Positions 42,813-56,300 of a stretch of 64,000 nucleotides of DNA are shown here, piece after piece (the stretch's first letter is position 1; the number at the start of each line of letters is the position of its first letter). The notes below the pieces were generated by a model, which saw only the letters and a list, made by a program, of their open reading frames with translations, did not search any database and was not told the origin of the DNA. The position numbers and the translations under genes are program-made. The DNA comes from Pleodorina starrii (lineage: Eukaryota; Chlorophyta; Chlorophyceae; Chlamydomonadales; Volvocaceae): NCBI GenBank assembly GCA_030267565.1, contig BRXU01000019.1, positions 2,530,501 through 2,594,500 on the forward strand. The letters run 5' to 3'.

Positions 42813-45800
42813 GAGTGCAAGCTGCGTGAAGGGCATCTCCGTCAGCTGAGCGGCTGCATGCATGGAGGCGCGGCGCGCGAGCTGGTTTGTTTGTTGCTAC
42901 GAGGCAGACGTTATTACGAGGAGGGCCTGGCTTTTGAGGATTGGGGCCATCCGGGACTCGCCCCCTGGCGCTGACTGCTGGCAAGCCGATGTGTACGGCG
43001 TGCTCTGCGCCTTGCGCATCGCACGCTCGTCATATACGATGAGCCCAGCCTCTTTACTCGCCAATTGGGTCCACTTGCATCCGCACGGCGGCACTCTGCT
43101 TCGGCGTTGCTTTTTAGTTTGCCTATCATTCTCGCAGTGCCCCAGTCTCCAGTGCGGGGCGATCCAGAGGACCTGTTGTTCCCCGTTGAGCAAACCCTGG
43201 GTCGGCGCTGCGCCGCCGGCAGCTTTTTCTAAGCTGCAGCCATGACTGGCGGCTTTTGCTGAGCTGCCCCCGCTAGCTCGCTCGCTAGCTAGCTAGTTGA
43301 TTACGTTTTCCAACCTGCTGTGTCCTTGCAGCGTTACGATAGCACCTAGCTGCGTTGCGTTGCGTTGCCCTATGAAGCTATATAGTTGGCACCTGCGAAG
43401 GGGTGGCTGTGCGCACGTTATTATATGGTTATGGTTGTGGTTGTGCTCAAAAGGGCTTCCTGTGGGCGGTGCGCGCCCGTCGGGGTGTTTGCGTGCGGTG
43501 CGGTGCGGAAAAGCGGAAATGTGGGCGCGTGCGGTGCGGTGCGGAAAAGCGGAAATGTTGTCCAGAGTGTGGCGTTGGGTGTGGTGGGGGCGACTGGGGG
43601 CTGGCGACTGGGGGCTGGTGTGTGGTTTTACACCGTATTACGGTGCCCGTCATGGGATTTGGTTGTTTTAGTTGGTTGCCGTATCTGTGGTACGCTTCGG
43701 GCGGAGCCGCAAACCTAGACCGACATCTGGTGCGATTACAAGATGATCTAGCTCCTGTGGGATGTGCGATGGCTGCGGTACGCGATCTCTGTCATTCGTT
43801 TCGGTTATGCGAGCGAGCGATTTGCCGTACTGTTCAACACCTGAACATGACAGTGACGATAAAGTGGGCGCCGCCTTTCCCGTGTGCTTCTTATCCACCC
43901 TTGTGGTTTGTCTCTCCCGTTGCTCTCCCTTTGCTCGTCCGGAGAAGTCTTGTTGCTGGTGGGGATGGCTTTGCTGCTGAAGTCCTCTGGGGGTGCGGTG
44001 CGGTGCGCGACCCCAACCCTGCCGCGTCTCGCCTGGACACGCGCGGATCGGGCGATGGTCGTTTCGTTATGTTGTTGAGAGGATTTTGTGAGGTATGCAC
44101 TCGACGCCTGCGCGATGAGATTCCGCATAACGCCTGCGGCTGAGCGCTGGGGCGGCAAGGCAGTGCCTGCCTTCTGCCACTCGCCGCAAGGCGGTGGTGG
44201 TGGTGGTAGTAGTGGGCCTGCGGCGCCGCGCGCGAGTGTGTGAACCTGGGAGGTGTTCGGGGCTTTTCGTGGCGTGCTTGCGAGCGTGTGCTTGCGCGCG
44301 GGGTCGGTGCGGCGTCCGGGCTAAGGATGGGCGTGTCGCCGGGGGCCTCGGTGCCCTGGGCCTGCGCGCTGCACGGGTTGGGTCCGGAAGGCGTTTGGGC
44401 GGCGCCGCGGCGTCACGGGTTGAGAGCGGCAAGCGTGGGCGTGGGCGTGGGCGTGGGCGGGCAAGCCAACTAGCTACCGTTATGCACCCCCACAGACCCG
44501 CACGCTCACAGTCTGTGTCCCCATTGTGTTCCCACTCGGCGGCGATGCGTTCGTAGTTCATTAGCTGGTATTGATGAAGGTTTTAAAGGTATGTTCAATA
44601 GATTTTGCTGCTGGGGGTCCGCTCGCCTGTTTGGCGTGGATTACCGTGCGCAAGGGTACGCTGTGGTTCGTCTGTTGTATTGCCCACATTAATGCTTTCT
44701 GGCGAGGGGGGCCTGGAAGGAGCTCTGGCTGCGGTGCACCGGCGGTTACGAACAGGGCCCACCCCCACCCCCACCACCCCCACCATTACCCCCAGCAACC
44801 GCCGACCTGCCCAAATAATTATGTTGTGGTGGTTGTTTGTTACAGTGGGCACACGGTGTGCGGCTTTTTGTTATGGCACTTTTCGGAGCGCCGCGCAATA
44901 TGGTGTATCGCATCTCGTGCCGTGGACGTTGGCCTCCCGCCAATGTGTTTGCATCCACCTCTCGCTCAACCACCTTTTTTTCTAAGCGCTGCGGCAAGAG
45001 CACCGATTGTGTCGTTGCCTCATCGCCGGAGTACGGCGCTTGCGCTGCCCGCGCGTGCGCGGTGGTGCTGACACGGTGCGAGAGTACGGCAGCTTTTGGC
45101 GGCGGCGGCGGCGGCTCTTTGCAAAATGCATTACCCTCGCAGGGTTGCGCAGTAATCTGAAGAGTGCGATGGCGCGAAGGGCTCAGGGAATTCCCAGGTA
45201 TTTGTACGACAACCGTTTACTTAATGTCTGCACTGTTCGGAGATGGGGGTTGCTTGGTGCTGTCGAGGGGTTGGCTCCGGGCGACCCATCAGCTGCTGCC
45301 TTGTTCGCGCAAAGGTGAATGCGTAGTCGGTCGTGAAAAGACGGTCATGCGGAGCAAGAGAGGACGAAGAGGAGGAGGAGGAGGAGGAGGAGGGTGTTGT
45401 TGCGGGGCTCCAGCCCGCGCTGTTGGATGTATCATGGGCACCATCCTGGGCGTTGCGTTGCATCTTTTTGCATCGCAGGGTGTTTGGTTTCTCGTTGGCT
45501 TCCCAGTGCTTTTGGTTGCCACCGCTCTCAAGTTACCGGTACTCTCGTGGGTGAAGTATGGATCGTACTGCGTAAAAACTATACTCGTAAAAGTACCAAT
45601 ATAATCAAAGACAGCAGACCCACTTGAGATTCGGTCGGAATGTTCGTACTTGCCCTCATGAGAAAGGCCTGCGGCGTGGTTCGTGAGGGGTTCGTAAGGG
45701 CTAGGGCCCTCGAGATGTTTGACCGTCGATCGTCACCCGTCGCGCCCTGGGCGTGGCCTGTGCCAAAGTGTGGCAATGACTGCCCACAGCTGCCCGCGGC

Positions 45801-47518
45801 TTTTTTTGAGAGACGCGTCTTGCGCTCCTGTGTGTCTCTCGGCCCGCGCAGCAGTCTCCGGGTGGGTGAGCTGCGAAGCTCCTCCGGCAATGCAATGCAA
45901 TGGTGGGTTAATGGTGTGATTTAATACGGTAGTTTGAACCAAAGTGGACCCACAGCATCACCACCGGTGACAAGCTGTGTCGGCCTCTGCACCAGGCACC
46001 TCGCACCTGGCACTGTCGCGGCCGAAGCCCAAAGTTGGCACTCGACGTGCACCGCGCGCACGACTCACGACTCCCCCGGGGGCCGGCACTTTGAAGGAGG
46101 CGCCCAACACCCCCCCCCCCGGGAGGGCAGAGAAGCGCCTTCGACGATGAAGACCAGTGAACTACGGTGCCGGACAGATCGAAGTGGAGACTGGGCAGCT
46201 CTGCCAACGTGCCAAGGGCATTTGTTTGTTAGTGGAAGACGAGCAGCAGCAGCAAAGCCCAGCGCTGATGGCTGCCCGGCAATGCCCGAGGTGCCCCCGA
46301 CGGGACAACGGCCCAAGGCGCCCAGCCCCCGCGCACCACCACCACCACCCGGCGACGCCGGCGCGACCCAACCTCCCCCCCAGGTGCCGTGCAGCGCCCA
46401 CCAGATCGGCCGCACGAACCTGCTCCTCCCCCCAGCACCCCCACACTGCCCGCACTGCTGCGGAGCGCCCCGGCGTCTCGACTCGACCGCCGCAACAAGA
46501 GACATCGCCGCTGGCCGCAACCTCTCCCCGAGCGGCCGGCAGAGAAAACCCCGAACCCTAAACAACCCAAATCACCCAAAATAACCAAAGGCCCTCTGCC
46601 TCTCTCCACTGTATTGGGGGCCTTTCCCCGAATACCGTATGGCCCCCGCTACGCTACGGTGGGAGACCGATCTTAAGGAGGTGTTTGGTGGCGGCTGAGG
46701 TTTGATGGGCGGGAGCCCGATAGATGCTCTGGGAAACTCTTTCATCTCAGAACGTCGCGACCAGCGGCATGTGGGTGTACCGTATGTGGGGGTTACCCAG
46801 GAGGTTACCCGGTGGCTGGGGCCTTATGGGCGTTTCCCCTCGCTCGATGCGCCGCAAGTGAGCAAGCGAGCAAGCTGCAATGCGAGGTGTTTACCAGCTC
46901 AGTCAGGCAGCTCATCATTGGCAGAGAGGGGGAGGGGGGGCTGCTGTATGGAACTCAGCGGCTGGGGGTGTGTGGCTTGCGGCGAGGGGCGGCGAGGGGT
47001 GACGCGGATTATATGTTTGGGTTAAACGGCGCGGATCAAATGTTTGACTCCCATGGGCCTTCAGATTAGGTTAATAAACAAACAACTGATGACCTCGCGT
47101 TATGAGGGCCGCCCTGTAGCAGTGCCGATGTGCAGGAGACCGCACAAGGCCCTTCTTTGCCCCTTTTTGTCTAACGGCCTGTGAGCGACTGTGTCTCCCC
47201 ACGCCCCACCCATCCCAATATTGGTATGGCATGTACATGCCCCACCAACCCGTTCGAGCCCGGAACCCGCCAACCAACGCGTTCGAATCCGTACCGCCAG
47301 CGCGCCAGGCAAAGGTTATTTACTGCTCTGGTTAATTAAAAGACGGGACGCGATAGGATCTCCCCCGACCTGACCGACGCCATACACCAACCTGGGCAGC
47401 GGCCTCTTTGTCATTCCCGTGGGCAGGTGGGCTGCCCGAAACGCCGAAAGGAAATAACCGCACCAACCAACAAGTGTACGGAAGCTCGCAAGCAATCGGC
47501 AGGCACTAGGCAGAGGCT
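42813..47518. other. SBP-gene 3' flank and intergenic, no supportable gene
   Basis: Long open frames exist (for example 45934-46584 on +) but are GC-driven and lack domain-like features. Repeats seen are GCTAGCTAGC (about 43276-43294), a 28-bp duplication at 43490-43557, GGGCGTGGGC repeats (44436-44460), CCACCCCCAC (44760-44790) and GAGGAG (45365-45392). Confidence 0.5.
43490..43557. repeat. 28-bp tandem duplication
   Basis: GTGCGGTGCGGAAAAGCGGA followed by AATGT occurs twice with a short GGGCGC spacer. Confidence 0.85.
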
Positions 47519-49351
47519 ATGAATTTGCCTTACTCGCTTATAAGAAGCGCGTGTAATACGAGCATGCAGCATGTCATGCAGTCTTCTGTGATCGTTGTCC
47601 TCGCTGCAATAACTTTGCTGAGACCTGTTCAGTCACTTGACCTCATAACCGAATCAGATGCCCGTTTTCAACGAAGGCGCGCGGGCAGTCGCTTTGCAGC
47701 GGACAGCTGCGTTTTCATTTTGGCAACAGCTCACTCTGGGTCGACCGCCCTGATGGATGCACTGAACCAAATACCAAGCTTCCTCATACGAGGCGAAAAC
47801 TGGGCTGCACATTACAACCTCTTCAATGCATACCAGTAGGTCGCCTAACAATCGTAACGGAGTTTGTTTTGCCCGTCCCTTTCCTTCCCGTTCCGAAGCA
47901 TGCGGCCCGCACCGTATTTGAAGCACTGCACTGCATATGTGCTTATAACCGTTACACAGGAGGATGAGCGAAATACCTCGGTCGCCCGGGCAGTCGTACA
48001 TCGACTGGAGCGAGCACAGACAAGCGTCCTTCCACACCGTCAAGTCATTGTACGAAGCCCAAGCCAGCCGGCGAAAACTCCCCTACTTTCACGAATTCCA
48101 AGTCGATCGGGTTATGATAGCAACGCGCGTGTACTTCAAGGTCCTCTTTGGCCACTTTGGCGACGGTAAGGACCGTGGGGCATCTTTTCCTGCGCCCATC
48201 CCCTCCCCACCGTTTATGGGTGTGTGCGCACGCGGATAAAACCTCTCACACTCTTTGTCCTGTCGTCTGTGTCCGCGCAGGCGTCATCACAGGCTTCACG
48301 GAGACTAGGTAGGTGGGGAGGGCGGGAGAGAGGGAGGGAGGTAGGGAGGGAGGGAGGGAGGAAGGGGTTTTCGGCATTGGGGTTGCACCGTGCGGTGCGC
48401 GGATAACGGAACCCAACACCTCGAAGACAGTAACGGAGGAAACACATCCCCCCGTTGGGAACAGGTACGTGTGCGGACTGAAGTTCTCTTCTCACCGCTG
48501 TGCGGAGGAATTCAACGCCTTCCTCAACTTTCTCCGCAAGACCTGCACGCGCACCAAGGTACGCTGTTCTACGAGGAAGGGAGAGAGAGAGAGAGAGAGA
48601 AAGGGAGAGAGAGGGAAAAGAAAGAGGGAGAAGGAGAGAGAGGGAAAAGAGAGAGAGAGAGAACGAGGGGGAGAGGGGTGTCTGGAACTCTGGATGCAAG
48701 GTCGGTACTCCATTTGGAGCACCCTGCTGCCAGGCCGTACCCTGTCCTTCCGATCCCCGGAGAAACCCTAAAACCCTAAACACCTGAAAACCCTTGCCAC
48801 GGTTCTTGCACACACCCAACGCATGCGCACGGCCTGTCGCAAACCTGCAGGTGCTGCTGCTGAGCCGGAGCGACCCTTCTACACACGCCAACCCGGAGGT
48901 CTTCGAGCCGCTCACCGGCGGCAAACGGTTGATGGCGGAGAAGGATCTGGAGCGCACGCACCAGCTGTACGACGAGCAGGCCGAGGCCTTCCCCGAACAC
49001 ACGTTTCGAATACACATGGAGGACATGTTTGACCACCAGGTAGGTCAGTCAGTCAGTCAGTCAGTAGACTAGTAGGTCAGCCAGTAACTCAGTAGGTCAG
49101 GCAGTCAGTGAGTCAGTGAGTCAGTCAGTCAGTCAGTCAGCCGGAATGCGGAATGCGGCGGACCCTGGGGGGCGCCCTGCCTTTTTGCATGACTGTGCTT
49201 TCTCGACATGACTGCGCGTTCACGACATGACACTGCTTACTCGCCATCTGCCGCAATGCCGCAGAGGAACGCGACCCTGGCCCGGAACCTGCTCCTCTTC
49301 CTGCAAGAAGCCCCCGCTACTCCCATTCGGTTCATGCGGATGCCTCGCTAG
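47519..49351 (+). CDS. Sulfotransferase-like secretory-pathway protein, 6 exons, 306 aa
   Basis: Exons 47519-47835, 47960-48165, 48281-48308, 48465-48558, 48851-49039 and 49265-49351 sum to 921 nt with every phase matching. A hydrophobic segment (about residues 23-36, VIVVLAAITLL) is a signal peptide or type II anchor. Residues 69-77 (ATAHSGSTA) fit the 5'-phosphosulfate loop xRxGSTxL of PAPS-dependent sulfotransferases, with His where Arg is common. VLLLSRSDPSTHA (exon 5) fits the 3'-phosphate-binding strand (R...S). It would act in the Golgi or lumen on carbohydrate or protein acceptors; the substrate is unknown. At about 300 aa the length suits the family. It ends FMRMPR-TAG. Introns 4 and 5 carry GA, telomere-like and GTCA repeats. 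Confidence 0.8.
48572..48665. repeat. (GA)n microsatellite in intron 4
   Basis: GAGAGAGA/GGGAGAGAGGGAAAAG purine tract on the + strand, inside intron 4 of the sulfotransferase-like gene. A CCCTAAAACCCTAAA telomere-like piece lies further down the same intron (48766-48781). Confidence 0.85.
49041..49140. repeat. (GTCA)n repeat in intron 5
   Basis: GTCAGTCAGTCAGTCAG tracts interrupted by GTAGGTCAG, directly after the exon 5 donor. Confidence 0.85.
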
Positions 49352-52300
49352 CGGCCCTGGGTAGCGGCCCTAGGCGCACGGTGGGGGGGGAGCGCCGGAC
49401 CCTCTCTTGGCTGCTGCTGCTGTTCTTGCGGTGGTGGTGGTGGTGGTGGTTGCAGTGTGTGGGGGGTGGGTGGGTGAACTCCGGAAGGGCCCTCAAAATG
49501 AGAGGTCGGAGAGGGGGCATGAGAGGGGCCGGAGAGGAGTCATGAGAGGGGGCACAAGAGGGGTCTCGGAGGACCGTGCATGCGGATGAGCAGAGCGTGC
49601 GACCGGGCCATGAAGGTGCGTGTCGGTGCCGGTACCGGTACCGGTGCCGGTACTGGCGATACCGCGTACCGGTAATCTACCATAATCATCTGTTTGCTGA
49701 AAACACGTTTGCGTTCTCTGATCTCCGATCTCTCCGATCTCCAATCTCCCCGGTCTCTCCGATTGGTTTGCGGTCCACTGCGCATCCAATGGGTGTCACC
49801 ATGACAACACATACCGGTATGGGGGGATATGGGGGGATATGGGGGGGGGCACACAGGCTAACAATGCACGCAACACACATGGAACACGCACTCCCCACGC
49901 ATTTCCCCTACGGTACTACTTGCGGCGGCGATCGAGTGGGAGCGAGCAGCGGCCCGCCCCAGCGGGGGCCGGTGGCAGCACCAGCAGCCGCGCCGCGGCT
50001 CACCCGCAGTGTCACCAGCCGCCGCTGCATCCGCGGACCTGCCAGACCCCGCCAGACCCCGCATACACAGATGCCAGACCCCGCCAGACGCCAGCCAGCC
50101 AGCCGCCGCTCGTCATCTCAGGAGTGTACGGGTATTCTCTCTCTAAAGCGTCACATGCGCATGTGCATCCTGCCCTGAGCGTCACATATGCGGCAAATGC
50201 ACGGCAGCCGTGGGGCGCCGTCGAAACGCCGCCCTCTGCGCCCCCCCCCCACACACACACACACACACACACACGAGAGTCAAAACACGGTAAGACGGGG
50301 GCCCCCACATGCTCCCCCCGCCCGCCCGTACAACCCACATGCTGCCCCCACAGCGTATCGCTGCCGAAACCGCCCAATCGCCCTCATCCGGGCCGCGCGG
50401 CCGCCCCCACCCCACCCGGGTCCGTTCGCTAACGCCGTCTCCGTCTCCGCTACAAGCCCACGGTACAACCCAACACACTGGCAGTGTACATAAGACGGGG
50501 CAAGGGTGATACCGAGTGCCCGAGGTGGGGTCAGGTGGGGTCAGGCGGGGGCTTAGGGCCAGAGAATTGCAACAACAACAGCAACGACACCCACACCACA
50601 CCACCGCCCGACGTCGCCCGTCTGTCTGTCACACAGCACTCGGACACTCTTTGCCGCCCCCCCTTCACCACTCTACGCTTCTTCCTTTCTTCCCTTTCTT
50701 CGCACCCCTCACAGGCCTTCGTCCCCGCCTCGATCCACCGTGTCACCCACCCACCCACTTGCCCCGCCCACGCCCGCGTTCCAACCCAGCCCACGGCCCT
50801 GCCGGTATGCACTGCCCATTTCCACCCCCCACGAAGAGTTCAACTAAGCCCCCCCCCCCCACACACACACCCACGCGAATCGTCAGCCCCAATCCAAATC
50901 CTCGCCGCGCAAGAACCACCGGGGGGGCTGAGGGAGAGGGTATGATCGTATGAATACTTAAACGGAAGAGGAGGCGTCCGTTGTGTCTGCGATTGGTTGT
51001 GCGCGCGTGTGCGTGTGCAATCGGCAATCGGCAGGGCGAGGGCGCCGGGCTCCCTCTCAGCTGCTGCCGCTGCCGCCACCGCAGCGGCGCTTGTCCTCCA
51101 GCTCTCCGAGAGGACCCCGTGTGGCTGCACGCCGCTCACAGCCGCGCATATAGCGCCCAACCAGACAGACACACACATCCCACACACACCCCACATACAC
51201 CCCACATACATCCCACATACATCCCACACACATACACACATCCCAGGTCCCACGCATGCACGCACGCACACGCGCGATCATTGTGAATATTACTGCGTTG
51301 TACTTCTCCCGCGTTGTACACGCCTGGAACAGTTTTCTTTTCTGGTCTTCGCTCACAGCCTCCACTCCCACAATACGCTTCTTTTCCTGGAAAGGAACCC
51401 TCCGCCACCCCCCACCCCTCCGCGCTTCCTCCACCAACCCCTTTTGGAAACGTTGGTGGACATGGCGGTGGTGATTGGGGTTGATGGTGACCGTGGCGGC
51501 GGTCGTGGGTGATGGATGATATACGGCAGTCCTCGGCGAGAACAACAAGTTGTACGACATATATGTGCCGTACACTTCAGGGCGCGGCGCCGAACACAGC
51601 ACACAGCACGCGGCACGCAGCTCGCAGCAGCCGGGGCACAGGGGCGCGCAGCAGCAAGAACGCGGCCCACAGACGCGGCCCAAACAATCACCCGATGAGG
51701 TAAGTCCGGACCAGGAGTCGCTGCCCACCCGCTCCCCACAAAGCCTGATACTACCCGCTCCCCACAAAGCCTGATGATAACTTTACCTTTTATTATTTCT
51801 TCCGAAAAATATCTCAACGGCAACCGGTGCGTGTTCAGAAGAAAAATTAAAAGTCCTCGTCAGAGAACAACACGTATATAGATAAGATTGAAGATAGATC
51901 AGGTCGAGAATAGGTCGCGAGCTCCTGGCCGAGCGAGGTACGGCGTTTGAAAATCGCGTTCGGTCGCAACTCGCAATTCGCAACTGCTGCTTGGCGCGGT
52001 AGCAACCAGCCAACCAACCAACCAACCACCAACGATTCAACAGGGGCAAGCGAGGTCGAGCCTCGAGCGGAAGCGACCCCATCCCAGCTCACCCCACCTC
52101 AGCTCACCGCTGCGGCAGCAACGATAAACGCCAACGACAACTGCAACCGTATCAACAGCAACAGCGAGCAACAGCCTTGCGGAATTGCGGCTTCTGGGAT
52201 TCTCCGGACAAGTGTAAAGCCCCACCTCCCCCCAACCACGTAGCTCCAAAAGTGCCTAACTTCGGCCAGATGTCAATTTGTTCATATAAAGGCCCTTTTC

Positions 52301-53395
52301 GACGGCCGCGACGCTCCCAAATTTGCGCTAATTACTTCTCTATATGTATTAGATGATGTGACCGCGATAGAAGTGGCCCTGGAGCGGCGCTGGTGTGCGA
52401 CTGGGATCACGCTGTTTCGGCCATGGTGCCTAAATTCGGCCAGTTCTTAAAAGTCAGGAAAAGTTTCACCCAAACGTACGTTTAACGGCATACAAGCGTT
52501 CATAGAGCATTGTTATGAAGTAAAGCCAAGGTCTGAACCTGTCCGGTTGCACATGTCTTGAATTGTGACCCGAGGAGTCCGTGCTGCGCGCGACCGCTTG
52601 ACACCAGTTACGCCGCCGATAGTGGCCAGAAGGACTGGAACAACAATAAATATAACAAGGCAACTGAATAGGGCCATAGCCGTGCGTTAGGGCATGCCAC
52701 AAGTCTCGGTGAAGACAACTGGCCGAAATTTTGGAAGGTCGTTTCGGCCGGGACGGCCCAATCCGGGAGGTTGACTCAGCTGGCGCCTATGACACTTCGA
52801 TTAATATGTATAAACAAGTTTGGTTGCAAAGGCCAAGGGTGTACGGAAACGGATTGAGTGCGACAATCCCGAAAAACGCTAACTGGCCGAATTTAGGCGC
52901 ACCCAATATTTAGGCACTTTTGGAGCTATATGTGCGCATCTCGACGCCCCCACCCTACCTATCCCACCCCTGCAAGGCAACAACAGCAGCAACGGCAACC
53001 CGGCCAACACCAACACCAACAGCAGCAGAACAGCAGCAGCAACAGCGGCAGCAGCAGCAGCTGCACGCGGTTATCCTGTGAGTAGAAACACGTGTAAGTT
53101 CCCCTCTGCCTGCCTGCCTGCGTGTCCGCGCGGGGCCGCCTCCTCCCTTCTCATTGCCAAACCCGAAAAATGTGTGTGTGTGTGTGTGGGGGGGGGTATC
53201 CACGTATAGGCCGGAGCCCGGGGTGGGGAGAGAGACCCCGACCGATTTCAAATTCAAATATTGCATTCTGCTCTCATCCCCCTCACCTCCCTCACTTTGC
53301 CCTCCTCCGCTCCCCCCGCCGCTCACCCACACACACCCACAAACCCCTACACACACACCCCTACACACACATGCACACTCGCATACACACCGCTC
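49352..53395. other. Intergenic between convergent genes, no supportable gene
   Basis: It lies between the 3' ends of the sulfotransferase-like (+) and TmcB-like (-) genes. It holds GGTGGT and GAGAGGGG tracts (49425-49570), CCGGTACCGGTACC (49626-49650), GGGGGATAT repeats (49816-49845), CCAGACCCCG repeats (50040-50080), CA runs (50255-50275, 51160-51245), CCAACCAACCAAC (52010-52028), and a small TIR element (52243-52926). Confidence 0.5.
52243..52926. mobile_element. MITE-like element, 684 bp, TA target duplication
   Basis: The ends are GCTCCAAAAGTGCCTAA and its reverse complement (17 bp, perfect), flanked by TA on both sides (52241-52242 and 52927-52928). Sub-terminal CTAA(A/C)TTCGGCCAG motifs recur in both orientations (for example 52256, 52431, 52890). 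It is AT-richer than its surroundings and has no long frame. TA duplication suggests mobilisation by a Tc1/mariner-type or other TA-specific transposase. Confidence 0.8.
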
Positions 53396-56300
53396 TTAAT
53401 CCGCCCGCGCGCCGCCCAGCCCGGCCCGGCCCTGCCGGAAGCCGCCGCCGCCGCCGCCGCCAGAGTTGGCCGCCCCGAATCCCATTGTCGCATGGGACCC
53501 GTGTTCCGATCCACCGTAGCCGCCGCCGCCGCCGATGCCGCCCACCCTCTGCTGCTTGGCGCCATGCCGGTTATTGTTGTTGCTGCTGTACAACTTGCCG
53601 TGCGCCCTCAAGACCTGTCGTACATGGCCGGAGACGTCCATCTCGGCCGGCACATGACTAAGCAGTCCCGCCAGCCGCATCGCCTCGCGCTCTACGGCCA
53701 AGGTGTACGGCCGCAGCAGCAGTACGGCGTACGACAGGAAGAAGACGATGGTGACGACGAGTAGGATGGTCTGGAGCAGCTTGATGGAGTTGTACCTGCA
53801 TCCAATGTCGTACATACGCACATGGTTGTCGTACATGCGTAACATGGTTGTCGTACATACGCACATGGCTGCCCGTTTTGGTGTTCTAATGCTTTGATGT
53901 GTGGGTTTGGCTGCGTTGGGAGAATGCCGCGAGTGGCCCCGCCCGGAAAGGGTGGAGGTGAGGGAACGGGAAAGGGAAAGGAAAAGGAAATGGAAAAGAA
54001 ATCTATGAAACTGGACCCCGTGGTGTGACACATCCGCTGCCCTCTGCTCTCCCTGCCCGGCCTCTCCCTCGTCTCTTGGCCCCCTAAAACCCTAAAACCC
54101 TAAAACAGCCCTAAACCCGCCTTTTTTATACCGATGAAAATAGCGTTATACCAACCCCCCCACCCCCCCACCTGGAAATGGAAAAGTCGACAAAGAGCTG
54201 CGCACTGCTCTGCAGACCCTCGTACAAGTCCTTGGTGCCCACCATGTACCTGTGTGTATGTACGACATGTGTATGTACGACACACGAATCAACGGGGCGC
54301 GGCGGGTCGTGCTTGTACGGTATGTGTGGGGTTGTGTCTCGTGGGGGTTGAGCCCTCTCCACTCCTCCACCCCAACCACCTCTCCCAACCACCTCCCCAA
54401 CCACCCACATGGTTGTGTAACGACTTCCGTTGTACACCGCATCCACGTCATCGTCCGAGGCCAGTAGTGTCATTTCGGAAATGATGCGCCGCAGCATTAC
54501 ATCCAGACCGTGGTGGGTCACCTGGCGGGAGCGGGGAGGGACGGCAGGGAGGAAGGGAGGAGGGAGGGAGGGAGGGGCCGCCAGCAGGGAGGAGGGAGGG
54601 AGGGAGGGAGGGAGGAGGGACGGCAGGAGGGGCCAGCAGGGAGGAGGGGCGGGTGGGAGGGAGGAGGGGCCAGTAGGGTTTCGTTTCGTTTCGTTTCGGG
54701 AGGGTGAGGGATGAGGGGTGGGGGTGGGGAGTGGGGGGGTGGGGATTGAGCGGGATGGAGAAGAGACGAAAAAAGGTACCGCAGCATGGGGACGGGGCAA
54801 GTTTATTTCCGGGGCGTAACACCCCATTTAGACCCCTGAAAACCCTTAAACGTCTAAAAAAAACCCTAAAACCCTCAAAAACCCTAAAACCCCAGCCCAC
54901 CCCCCTCCCCCACCTCGTAATAGGGGCTGTCGGGTGTGTAGCACTTGGACTGGTCCCACCGGAAACAGCGCTCTTGGCGGAAAAAGTTGTTGGAGAAGGA
55001 CGAGCTCTCGAATGTGGAGGCGGGGACGGGCTTTTGAAACACGCTGCCGACCTGAGAGGGAGGGGGAGGGGGGGCGGAGCGGGGGTGGGGGTGGGTGATA
55101 GGGGGAGGGGTGGATGGGTGGGAGGTGCAGGCATGGGGGTGGGGGATATGGGGGTTGGGGACAACGGGTAGAGAATGACAGTCAAGGGGGGACCGTCCAC
55201 CCCTCCCTCCGAAACCACCAGCCGCAACCCCAGCCCAAATCAGCCTACCTGCTGCCATTACCCCCAACCCCGCCCTCCCCCCTTCCCCCCGCCCCCCTCC
55301 CCCCGCCCTCCTCACCCCACACCCCCAAAACGCATCTCCCAACCGTGCCTCGTACCTGCGTGGTCGACAATCCGCCGTACATTAGCGTGTCGTACTCGCT
55401 CTGCAGATTGGCCAGCTCGTTTCGGAGCTCCCCCCGGTAGAACGCCATGTCGGGTTTGGTTTCGGAGCTCACGAGCAGCAGCGCGACGGCACGCACGCGT
55501 GTGTATCGGTAGATGACGTGGGAAGCCATGTTCAGAGAAGCCAGGGGGCCCTGCATGCCGTCCAGTCGTACAAAGCTGACGGCGCCGATGACCACCAGAG
55601 CAATCTCCCAAAGGAGCAAAGGGGCCTGGTTCCGGAGCGAGGGGAGGGGGGAGCGGGGGAGCGGGGGGGTTGCAAACCAATGCGGATCACAACGGAGTAA
55701 CGCAGCCGACCCGGGAGAACGGGGGGGGGGGTAGAGGGAGGGAGAGGGGGAGAGGGGGAATGGGGTGTGTGTGCTGCGTGTGTGTGCGCGTGTATGTGTG
55801 TGTATGGCGGCGCCGGAGCAACGACACAGCGCCCGCCCCCCCCGCCGCCGCTTGGTGTCCCCCCCGGGTTCCCGCTGACGCCCTCTGTTCTCAAACACTC
55901 CACAACCCAAAGAGCCCCGCCCCACCCCGCCCCGCCCCCCTTCCCACAGCCCCCCCCCGATACCGTTCACGGGCTTCGGCCTGTACATGGATACCCCCCC
56001 CCCACACACACATACACACATGCCGAATTCTCCCGCCAGCACTCCTGTCCCTAGCCCCCTCACCACCCATCCCCTCACCACCCATCCCCTCACCCCCCAC
56101 CACCCAGCACCATCCACCACCACCCCCCTCACCACCCCCCTCACCACCTACCACGAATCTCATCATATTGCGGTGACTCGGCAGCAGCTCCTTGCCATTC
56201 ACCGTCAGCCTCCCCCCCCTGGAGCTCCGAACTCCCCCCGTGGACCCCCGCCGCCCGCCGATCAGCAAACCCACTCCCCCCGCCCCGGTTCCCCCCGACA

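Noticed and set aside
45934..46584. 216-codon open frame
   Set aside because: Pro/Arg-rich, no splice support, competing frames on the other strand, no recognisable domain.
49626..49665. CCGGTACCGGTACCGG tract as an SBP-binding (GTAC) control region
   Set aside because: It lies in intergenic repeat sequence behind a gene. GTAC cores there arise from the repeat itself.
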